Translations under genes and position numbers: made by a program
Notes under the pieces: model-generated
What the model was told of the DNA's origin: nothing
Seen by the model: only the letters and a program-made list of their open reading frames with translations
The model's database searches: none
In this document: piece after piece, positions 1 to 5,126 of the stretch
Layout: each line of letters opens with the position of its first letter
How positions within the stretch are numbered: the first letter of the stretch is position 1
Assembly: GCA_026709725.1 (NCBI GenBank)
Contig: JAPOSK010000151.1
Coordinates: forward strand, 1 to 5,126
Reading direction: 5' to 3'
DNA: 5,126 bases
Origin: Paracoccaceae bacterium
Lineage (GTDB): Bacteria; Pseudomonadota; Alphaproteobacteria; Rhodobacterales; Rhodobacteraceae

Positions 1-2
1 TT

Positions 3-725
3 GAGGGGGCGCCCCCGCTGCACAGGCCTGTTGGTCTTGATGGATACCCCCTGGTCAATACCTATGCGTATGTCTACGTCTGCGCCTATCGACCCGAGGC
101 CTTTCCCGATGGACCTCCCGAGTCGTGGAATGTCCTGATTGATCCCAGGTTCAGGGGGCGTTGCGCACTTTATGATGACGGGATTGGTTTCAACCCCATT
201 GCCGTCATCGCCGGCGGAGGAACCTTTGAAGACATTCCGGACAATATGGAGCCGGGCTATGAATTCTACCGGAAGCTCAAGGCGAATGAACCCCTGCTTG
301 GTGAAGATGCCGATTTTACCGCGTGGTTCCAGAATGGGGAAATCGATGTTGCCTGCACCATCTCCGTGAATGCCCGCGCAGCCAGACAGAATGGCATCAA
401 TGTCGCCTGGACTGTACCGAGGGAAGGGTGCAAGGTCGACACGGACGGATTCTGGATTCCCAAAGGGCTGCCCGCCAATGAGGAGCATTGGGCCAAGGCG
501 TTCATCAATTATGCACTGACGCGGGAAGCGCAGGAAAAATGGACATCACTGCTTGGTCTGCCACCTGTCTACCCCGGCATTGATCCGCCTGCTGATCTGG
601 TTGGTGATCCGTCCTATCCCACGACACCGGAGGACTTCGCCAGACTGGTGTCCGTTCCGTCGCCCGTGCTTGTTGAAAACCAGCCCATCTGGTTTGCAAG
701 GTTCAGCGAGATCTTCCAGGGCTGA
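3..725 (+). CDS. ABC transporter periplasmic substrate-binding protein, spermidine/putrescine (PotD-like) type, 5'-truncated by window
   Basis: The frame is open from the first bases of the window to a TGA at 723-725, giving 240 visible residues; the start, signal peptide and first lobe lie upstream. Family 1/PotD-like solute-binding features are visible: a Tyr-rich stretch near residues 19-29, the inter-lobe segment with Ser41-Trp42 followed by an Asp-Pro-Arg-Phe-Arg-Gly run (47-52) that matches the usual 'SW.dL.dp.ykgk' segment, then Trp108-Phe-Gln-Asn-Gly-Glu-Ile (108-114), the Pro-Arg-Glu-Gly motif (139-142) and Asp148 two residues before a hydrophobic 'FWIPKG' strand. In E. coli PotD the position equivalent to Asp148 (Asp257) binds an amine of the polyamine, while the stacking Trp255 appears here as Asp146. 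The role is high-affinity capture of a small solute in the periplasm for the two permeases downstream. The ligand cannot be named. The family call is firm; the residue-by-residue match to PotD is from memory and should be treated as approximate. Confidence 0.88.
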   Translation, partial: EGAPPLHRPVGLDGYPLVNTYAYVYVCAYRPEAFPDGPPESWNVLIDPRFRGRCALYDDGIGFNPIAVIAGGGTFEDIPDNMEPGYEFYRKLKANEPLLGEDADFTAWFQNGEIDVACTISVNARAARQNGINVAWTVPREGCKVDTDGFWIPKGLPANEEHWAKAFINYALTREAQEKWTSLLGLPPVYPGIDPPADLVGDPSYPTTPEDFARLVSVPSPVLVENQPIWFARFSEIFQG

Positions 726-739
726 CAAACGCATCCCGG

Positions 740-791
740 GGCATCGCCTTCAATCAATGGGGGATCATCTGACGTGATTGAAGGCGATGCC
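740..791 (+). promoter_or_regulatory. Perfect 17-bp inverted repeat / intercistronic hairpin
   Basis: The arm GGCATCGCCTTCAATCA at 740-756 is the exact reverse complement of TGATTGAAGGCGATGCC at 775-791, separated by an 18-base loop. It begins 15 bases after the stop of the binding-protein gene and ends 26 bases before the permease ATG. No run of T follows the right arm, so it is not a classical intrinsic terminator. Hairpins in this position in importer operons (for example after malE) commonly protect the upstream message from 3' exonucleases or reduce downstream transcription, giving more binding protein than membrane components. That role is inferred. An operator for a dimeric regulator is less likely, because the arms are long and lie inside an operon. 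Confidence 0.75.
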
Positions 792-817
792 GGAACGACC
801 ATCCCACACCTGTCCTC

Positions 818-1759
818 ATGAACAGGACCCTCAACCGCAAGCCCATTGCCTGGACCCTGCTGGATGCTGTTGAGATCTCCGCCTCGACAGTCTGGCCGTT
901 CAGGGGCAGGGCTGCGGTGGCCCGGGCCTTTCTGCTGCCTGCCGTTCTGGTCGTTGGCCTCCTTCTTGTTGGCCTCGGGTACATCATTGAATACAGTTTC
1001 CATGAGCTGGATATCACGACATACCGGCTCAAGGATGAATACAGCATCATCAACTATCACACCGTCCTGGAGAGACCTGTCTACCTTCGCGTTCTTGGCA
1101 GGACGGTTCTGGCATCCCTGATCGTCACGTTCCTCACCATCACCCTTGCACTGCCCTATGCGTATGTCCTGGTGCGCACGGCATCTGCAGCCATGAGAAA
1201 ATTCCTCCTGTTTGCCTTGTTTCTGCCCTTTTTTATCGGTCAGGTCGTGCGCGCGTATGGCTGGTTGATTATCCTTGGCAGGGAAGGGCTGATCAATGCC
1301 GCAGTCACGTCTCTGGGGCTGCCGACACTGGATCTGATTTACACGTACCCCGCCGTCCTCTTTGGACTGATCCAGTATATGCTGCCCTTCGCCGTGCTCC
1401 TCCTGATCCCTGCGATTGCGGCGATCGGTGAGGATATGGAGTTGGCTTCCGAAGGGCTGGGTGCGCACTGGGTGGCAACGTTCCGGTATGTTGTCCTGCC
1501 CCTGGCCAAGCCCGGACTGGTGGGGGCATCGGTCGTTGTGTTTACGTTGACCATGACGGATTTTGCCATGCCGGAAATTCTCGGCGGCGGGACGAACGAC
1601 TTTATTGCGAGTGCCATCTATGACAGTTTTTTCCAAATCTCCAACCCGGGTCTCGGTGCAGCCCTGTCCGTGATTCTGATTGCTGTCGGCAGCCTTCTGG
1701 TCATGGGGTTTTTCCTCGCAGCCGGTCCGGGAACACTTGGCTTCAGGAGCAGGGTGTGA
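818..1759 (+). CDS. ABC transporter permease, PotB-like (spermidine/putrescine type)
   Basis: This 313-residue inner-membrane protein has a binding-protein-dependent transport permease layout: hydrophobic segments near residues 36-58, 95-118, 128-150, 175-200, 233-252 and 278-302. A cytoplasmic EAA loop lies at about 205-233, with Glu205, Gly213-Leu-Gly-Ala, Phe222 and the Leu-Pro-Leu...Pro-Gly ending (227-233); this loop docks onto the transport ATPase. Six spans and about 300 residues are normal for PotB. It follows the binding-protein gene and overlaps the next permease by one base, so the two permeases probably form the heterodimeric channel. ATG 818 is the first possible start after an in-frame TGA at 779, but no Shine-Dalgarno sequence precedes it. 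GTG 917 (residue 34) has AGGGGCAGG upstream and would give a 280-residue protein starting just before the first span. The start is therefore uncertain; the family is not. Confidence 0.9.
   Translation: MNRTLNRKPIAWTLLDAVEISASTVWPFRGRAAVARAFLLPAVLVVGLLLVGLGYIIEYSFHELDITTYRLKDEYSIINYHTVLERPVYLRVLGRTVLASLIVTFLTITLALPYAYVLVRTASAAMRKFLLFALFLPFFIGQVVRAYGWLIILGREGLINAAVTSLGLPTLDLIYTYPAVLFGLIQYMLPFAVLLLIPAIAAIGEDMELASEGLGAHWVATFRYVVLPLAKPGLVGASVVVFTLTMTDFAMPEILGGGTNDFIASAIYDSFFQISNPGLGAALSVILIAVGSLLVMGFFLAAGPGTLGFRSRV
1745..1754 (+). promoter_or_regulatory. Ribosome binding site for the second permease
   Basis: AGGAGCAGGG lies inside the last codons of the upstream permease. Its AGGAG core ends 9 bases before ATG 1759. 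This favours ATG 1759 over the adjacent in-frame GTG 1756 and supports translational coupling of the two permeases. Confidence 0.6.
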
Positions 1760-2559
1760 TGCGAGGACCTCTCAGCAAAAGACTGTTTTTGTGGACCCTC
1801 GTATGGGCTGTTGTGCTGACATTGAGCGCACCGACATTCGTCATCATCGGTGCCTCGCTGACAGCAGGCGAGATGCTCCAGTTCCCGCCCGAAGGCCTCT
1901 CATTCAAGTGGTATCGCCAGCTCTGGCAGCTTGATGATTTCAAGCATGCGCTGACCCGGACATTCTATGTGTCCCTGATCTGCACGCTCCTCAGCTTGCC
2001 TGTTGGAACACTGGCCGCCATTGCAATGGTGCGTTACCGGTTTCGCTTTCAGGGCACACTTCAGGTCTATCTTCTGCTCCCGTTCACCATTCCCCTGGTG
2101 GTCTCGGGTCTGTCGATGATGCTGTTCTTTGGCGATATTCGCGTTCTTGGGCAACTCTGGCCTGTGGGCGTTGGGCTGTGCGCAATCAACATCCCCTTCA
2201 TGATCTGGTCGGTGAGCGCATCCGTTAATGCGCTTGATCCGGAACTCGAAAATGCCGCTGCCAATTGCGGGGCACCCCCGGTGCAGGCCTTTCTGACCGT
2301 CACTGTTCCGGCAGTCATGCCCGGCATCATCACCGGTGCACTCCTGATGTTCATTCTGGCCTTCAATGAGTTTCTTGTCAGTCTCTTCCTCACCGACTCC
2401 CGCACGGTGACCCTGCCGGTGCAAATCTACAATTCCATCCGCAGTGTTATCACGCCGGATCTTGCCGCCGTATCCGTGGTTTTCATTCTGATCGCGGTTG
2501 TAACGATCGGTCTCCTTGACCGGCTGGTGGGCCTCGAAATCTTCCTTCGGTCAAAATAG
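1759..2559 (+). CDS. ABC transporter permease, PotC-like (spermidine/putrescine type)
   Basis: This 266-residue integral membrane protein is the usual length for PotC. A positively charged N-terminus (Arg2, Lys7, Arg8) precedes the first span (about 10-32); further spans lie near 70-90, 102-124, 135-154, 188-210 and 235-254. The EAA loop is at about 157-190: Pro161-Glu-Leu-Glu-Asn-Ala-Ala-Ala-Asn-Cys-Gly-Ala, then Ala177-Phe and Val-Pro...Pro-Gly (183-189). Cys170 replaces the commoner Leu before Gly-Ala. The C-terminal 'LPVQIYNSIR' stretch (219-228) followed by a Pro-Asp and a last span is typical of PotC. The start codon overlaps the previous stop as TGATG, implying coupled translation and equal dosage. 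It should pair with the upstream permease; the ATPase they need is not in the window. GTG 1756 is a less likely alternative start. Confidence 0.92.
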   Translation: MRGPLSKRLFLWTLVWAVVLTLSAPTFVIIGASLTAGEMLQFPPEGLSFKWYRQLWQLDDFKHALTRTFYVSLICTLLSLPVGTLAAIAMVRYRFRFQGTLQVYLLLPFTIPLVVSGLSMMLFFGDIRVLGQLWPVGVGLCAINIPFMIWSVSASVNALDPELENAAANCGAPPVQAFLTVTVPAVMPGIITGALLMFILAFNEFLVSLFLTDSRTVTLPVQIYNSIRSVITPDLAAVSVVFILIAVVTIGLLDRLVGLEIFLRSK

Positions 2560-2563
2560 GAAA
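2558..2563 (+). promoter_or_regulatory. Ribosome binding site for the dehydrogenase
   Basis: AGGAAA overlaps the TAG stop of the second permease and lies 8 bases before ATG 2572. This fixes the dehydrogenase start and places the gene in the same transcription unit as the transporter. Confidence 0.6.
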
Positions 2564-2571
2564 CGCTTGCC

Positions 2572-3921
2572 ATGACCAGAGCTGTCGCACTTCACACCCT
2601 GGCTGATCTCTCTGCACGGCAGCGATCCGAACTCCTCCTGCGACCGGAAAGTCATCTCGTGCCCTATCTGGCAAAGGTTCAGACAATCATTGACGCAGTC
2701 CGCGAAGAGGGTGATGTGGCACTGGCACGCTTTGCCGGTGAATTTGACGGGGCAGCGGTGCGTGCTGATGGGATTGCCGCCACACCCGATGACTTTGCCA
2801 GGGCTGAGCGTGCTGTCGACCCGGAGTTGATTGAGACGCTGAACTTCTGTTCCGAGAACATCCGCAGGTTTCATGAACGGCAGATGCCCGAATCCCTGTG
2901 GATGATCGAGATGCATCCCGGTGTCTTTGCCGGCGAGAGGGTTACGCCCATCGACTCGGTTGCCTGCTATATCCCGCGGGGGAAGGGATCATTCCCGAGC
3001 GTGGTCATGATGACAGCCATTCCGGCCCTCGTTGCGGGGGTCCCGCGAAAGGTCATCCTCACTCCACCCGGCCCTGATGGCAACATTGATGCGGCCACAC
3101 TGGTTGCCGCCCGGCTTGCCGGGATTGAAGATGTCTACAGGTGTGGTGGTGCGCAGGGTGTTGCTGCGGTGGCCTATGGCACGGACACTGTCCCCCGTTG
3201 CCACAAGATTGTCGGCCCCGGCAGTCCCTGGGTTGTTGCAGCAAAGCACCTGCTTTCGGACAGACTTGATGCGGGGACACCGGCAGGGCCGAGTGAGTCA
3301 ATCGTCCTCTGTGACGAGACAGCCGATGGATGGGTCGCAGCGCTTGATCTCCTGAACGAGGCTGAACATGGCCCTGACAGTTCAGCGTATCTTGTGACCA
3401 GCTCAGCGGGTGTGGCTGAGGTGGCGCGTGATGCAGTTGCCAAGGGGCTGGAGCATATGGGTGACCAGCGCGCTGCTTTTGCCGCTGAGGTCCTCGGCGG
3501 CAGGAATGGCGGCATCGTCCTTGCCGACAGTTTTGATGATGCCATTGCATTTGTGAACGATTTTGCCCCGGAGCATCTGATGGTTCATGCCGACAACCCC
3601 TTCGAGCACCTGGACAGGATTCGGAATGCGGGCGAAATCCTTCTCGGAGAACACACGCCGATCTGTATCGGTAATTTTGCCCTCGGACCCAACGCTGTCC
3701 TGCCGACAAACGCCGCAGCGATGACGCACTCTCCCCTCGGTGTTCATGATTTTCTCAAGCGGATCTCGGTTGGACATATGACACGCTCCGGCTATGATCA
3801 TCTGGCGCCCCACGCCCATCGTCTGGCCCGTTACGAAGGATTTGATGCCCATGCCAATGCAGTCTCGCATCTCAGGGATGCAGCCCGGACTGCCTCGAAA
3901 AATCCGCGCCGGACACCCTGA
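2572..3921 (+). CDS. Histidinol dehydrogenase-family NAD-dependent dehydrogenase, divergent active site (probably not biosynthetic HisD)
   Basis: The 449 residues cover the whole HisD fold with normal length. Recognisable landmarks are Tyr133 in 'CYIPRGKG' (NAD site), the Gly-Gly-Ala-Gln-Gly at 192-196, Val214-Gly-Pro-Gly, the Pro-Ala-Gly-Pro-Ser-Glu motif with Ser241, the Ala-Glu-His-Gly-Pro-Asp signature (264-269), the catalytic pair Glu334-His335 in 'APEHL', and Glu422/His427 near the C-terminus. Against E. coli HisD (Gln259, His262, Asp360 and His419 bind zinc), the aligned residues here are Glu263, His266, Asn368 and His427; His367 is Ala375. The fold and Glu-His pair predict a zinc-dependent oxidation of an alcohol through an aldehyde to an acid, but the changed ligands and the missing histidine argue against histidinol as substrate. 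No other his gene is present; the gene sits 12 bases after a transporter permease with a good ribosome binding site. The best-known reassigned relative is HpsN (sulfopropanediol 3-dehydrogenase), but as I recall HpsN keeps the canonical Gln/Asp/His residues, so I do not assign that name. The substrate is unknown. Confidence 0.88.
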   Translation: MTRAVALHTLADLSARQRSELLLRPESHLVPYLAKVQTIIDAVREEGDVALARFAGEFDGAAVRADGIAATPDDFARAERAVDPELIETLNFCSENIRRFHERQMPESLWMIEMHPGVFAGERVTPIDSVACYIPRGKGSFPSVVMMTAIPALVAGVPRKVILTPPGPDGNIDAATLVAARLAGIEDVYRCGGAQGVAAVAYGTDTVPRCHKIVGPGSPWVVAAKHLLSDRLDAGTPAGPSESIVLCDETADGWVAALDLLNEAEHGPDSSAYLVTSSAGVAEVARDAVAKGLEHMGDQRAAFAAEVLGGRNGGIVLADSFDDAIAFVNDFAPEHLMVHADNPFEHLDRIRNAGEILLGEHTPICIGNFALGPNAVLPTNAAAMTHSPLGVHDFLKRISVGHMTRSGYDHLAPHAHRLARYEGFDAHANAVSHLRDAARTASKNPRRTP

Positions 3922-3954
3922 TCATGCCTGACCCCGCCGGACCGGGATCACCCT

Positions 3955-3986
3955 GGGCAACGAGAGATCTGTCAGGGTTGCCCTGA
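3955..3986. terminator. Possible weak terminator region between convergent genes (two alternative hairpins)
   Basis: TCAGGG at 3972-3977 and CCCTGA at 3981-3986 form a perfect 6-bp stem with a TTG loop. Alternatively GGGCAAC at 3955-3961 can pair with GTTGCCC at 3977-3983 over a 15-base loop; the two structures share bases and exclude each other. No T-tract follows on either strand. The location, in the 71-base gap between the ends of two convergent genes, is where a bidirectional terminator would be expected, but the structure alone is weak. Confidence 0.25.
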
Positions 3987-3992
3987 TCATCG

Positions 3993-5126
3993 TCAGGCCA
4001 CGGGTTGGACGTCAAGCCAGATGCCGTCTGCGGGCCGCAGGGTCAGGACCATGACAGGATCGGGAATGCGCCCGGGCACGAGGGAAAATGCAAACCGTCC
4101 AATGAGTGCGGTCATGATAATCATCGCTTCCTGCATGGCAAAGCCGGCTCCGATGCATATACGGGGACCCTCACCGAAGGGCAGATAGGTATCGCGTTCA
4201 TGTCTGATGTCAGGAGCGAAGCGCCCTGGATCAAAGGCATCGGGATCCGACCACCAGCATACGTTTCGATGGAGGGCATAGATCGGCAGCAGGATACTGT
4301 CCCCCCGTCGAATTTCGCGACCTCCAACGGTGTCATCGGCAAGTGCCACCCGCAGAAGAAGGGCGGCAGGGGGATAGAGTCGCAGTGCCTCCTGCAGGAC
4401 CTGGCGTGTCAGAACCAATCGGTCGAGATCATCCGGCCGGGCAGTCTGCCCGCCAAGAACAGTGTGAATCTCTTCACGCACGCGTTTCTGCCAATCCTGG
4501 TTGCAGGCAAGAAGATAGAGTGCCCAGGAGAGGGTCAGTGCCGTGGTTTCATGACCGGCGACAATAAAGGTAAGCAGATTGTCCCGCAGCTCTGTCCGGT
4601 TCATGCGGCGGGATGTCCGGGGGTCTTCACCCATCGACAGGAGATGAAAGAGATCACCCTCGATTGGTGGTGTCGTCGCAAGACGCGAGTCGATGGCGGC
4701 ATCGGCAATCCGCTTGAGCTCCCGATTCGAACTCGAACGCAGCAAGCGGCCCGGACGCGGAATCCAGTCGGGCATGCCCATGATATCGAAAATCGAGATC
4801 TGGGCGGTCTGATCAAGATAGTCATCAATGGCCTTGTGGACTGCATCCCGATCGAAGACTCCTTTGCTGGAAAAGGTCACATCACTGATGACATCGAATG
4901 TGGCCGCAATCATTTCAGCATGGAGATTCTGGGTTCGCTCCGGATGGCTCGCGACGCGTTCGACTGAGCGTTTGGCGGCCTGTTCCATGATTGGAGCCAG
5001 ATTGCGGATGTTTCGCATTGCGAAGACGGGGGCAGCCGCGCGGCGCTGCCAGCGCCAGTGATGGCCCTCCGCAATGAACAGACCCATTTGCCGATGATCC
5101 ATTAAGAATGATTCGCGGCGCACGCT
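3993..5126 (-). CDS. Cytochrome P450, N-terminus cut by window edge
   Basis: The minus-strand frame is open from the window end to a TGA at 3995-3993. Counting from the GTG codon at 5123, 376 residues are visible; a full-length bacterial P450 would need several tens of residues more, so that GTG is probably internal. The C-helix Trp23-x-x-x-Arg27 motif (heme propionate contact), the I-helix Ala-Gly-His-Glu-Thr-Thr at 189-194 (oxygen activation), the K-helix Glu245-Ala-Leu-Arg248 (ExxR), the 'FDPGRF' segment with Arg301, and the heme-binding loop Phe317-Gly-Glu-Gly-Pro-Arg-Ile-Cys324-Ile-Gly are all present. Cys324 is the axial thiolate. All core catalytic elements are intact, so it should be an active NAD(P)H-dependent monooxygenase using separate redox partners; no reductase or ferredoxin domain follows the P450 core. 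No membrane anchor is visible in the part seen. It converges on the transporter operon and is probably an independent unit. Subfamily and substrate cannot be read from the sequence. Confidence 0.95.
   Translation of the reverse strand, partial: SVRRESFLMDHRQMGLFIAEGHHWRWQRRAAAPVFAMRNIRNLAPIMEQAAKRSVERVASHPERTQNLHAEMIAATFDVISDVTFSSKGVFDRDAVHKAIDDYLDQTAQISIFDIMGMPDWIPRPGRLLRSSSNRELKRIADAAIDSRLATTPPIEGDLFHLLSMGEDPRTSRRMNRTELRDNLLTFIVAGHETTALTLSWALYLLACNQDWQKRVREEIHTVLGGQTARPDDLDRLVLTRQVLQEALRLYPPAALLLRVALADDTVGGREIRRGDSILLPIYALHRNVCWWSDPDAFDPGRFAPDIRHERDTYLPFGEGPRICIGAGFAMQEAMIIMTALIGRFAFSLVPGRIPDPVMVLTLRPADGIWLDVQPVA

Noticed and set aside
5..16. Perfect 12-base GC palindrome GGGGGCGCCCCC
   Set aside because: It is inside the open frame of the binding protein, encoding part of Glu-Gly-Ala-Pro-Pro, and is low-complexity GC; probably chance, and the window edge hides its context.
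614..1636. Long minus-strand open frame of 340 codons opposite the binding-protein end and first permease
   Set aside because: Its translation is rich in Gln, Arg, Asp and Gly without any domain pattern, and it lies fully antisense to genes with clear family motifs; it is a shadow of the codon bias of the real genes.
1900..2424. Minus-strand open frame of 174 codons opposite the second permease
   Set aside because: The composition (many His, Gln, Arg, Glu) is typical of the reverse complement of a membrane-protein gene; no motif was seen.
2572..3921. Naming the dehydrogenase hisD or hpsN
   Set aside because: The zinc-ligand and His367-equivalent changes argue against hisD, and the recalled HpsN signature keeps the canonical Gln, Asp and His; neither name can be supported.
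3916..3990. Ten-base direct repeat CCCTGATCAT at 3916-3925 and 3981-3990 flanking the convergent gap
   Set aside because: It is short, one copy overlaps the dehydrogenase stop codon, and there is no insertion-like content between the copies; not enough for a mobile-element footprint.
4005..4967. Long plus-strand open frame of 320 codons opposite the P450
   Set aside because: It is antisense to an unmistakable P450 and shows no recognisable domain or ribosome binding site; treated as a shadow frame.
1..5126. CRISPR array, tRNA/rRNA genes, insertion sequences, phage or toxin-antitoxin genes
   Set aside because: I looked for repeat arrays, tRNA-like cloverleaf ends, transposase frames and terminal inverted repeats on both strands and saw none; nearly all of the window is occupied by the five genes.

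Overview
The window reads as ordinary, gene-dense bacterial chromosome of moderately high GC. The style of the proteins (a spermidine/putrescine-type ABC importer, a divergent histidinol dehydrogenase homologue, a soluble-type P450) suggests a Pseudomonadota genome, probably alphaproteobacterial. That placement is an impression from protein style only; nothing in the window is taxonomically decisive.

Plus strand, 1-3921: four genes in one direction form an apparent operon. In order they are the C-terminal two thirds of a periplasmic substrate-binding protein (cut by the window edge), a PotB-like permease, a PotC-like permease (start overlaps the previous stop as TGATG), and a 449-residue histidinol-dehydrogenase-family enzyme that begins 12 bases after the second permease. 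No ATPase gene is visible; if the operon is complete it should lie upstream of the window. The only sizeable gap inside the operon (726-817) holds a perfect 17-bp inverted repeat that would form a strong hairpin between the binding-protein message and the permease message.

Minus strand, 3993-5126: a cytochrome P450 gene, convergent with the operon and missing its N-terminus at the window edge. The 71-base convergent gap (3922-3992) contains two short, mutually exclusive hairpins and no clear T-tract.

Together the four plus-strand genes look like an uptake-and-oxidation module: a PotD/B/C-type importer brings in a small, possibly cationic compound and the NAD-dependent dehydrogenase oxidises it. 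The dehydrogenase is unlikely to be the histidine-biosynthesis enzyme. Two of its four zinc ligands are exchanged in a reciprocal, charge-preserving way (Gln to Glu, Asp to Asn), a further active-site histidine is alanine, and no other histidine gene is adjacent. Its true substrate is the main open question here. The P450 shows no sequence-based link to the module.
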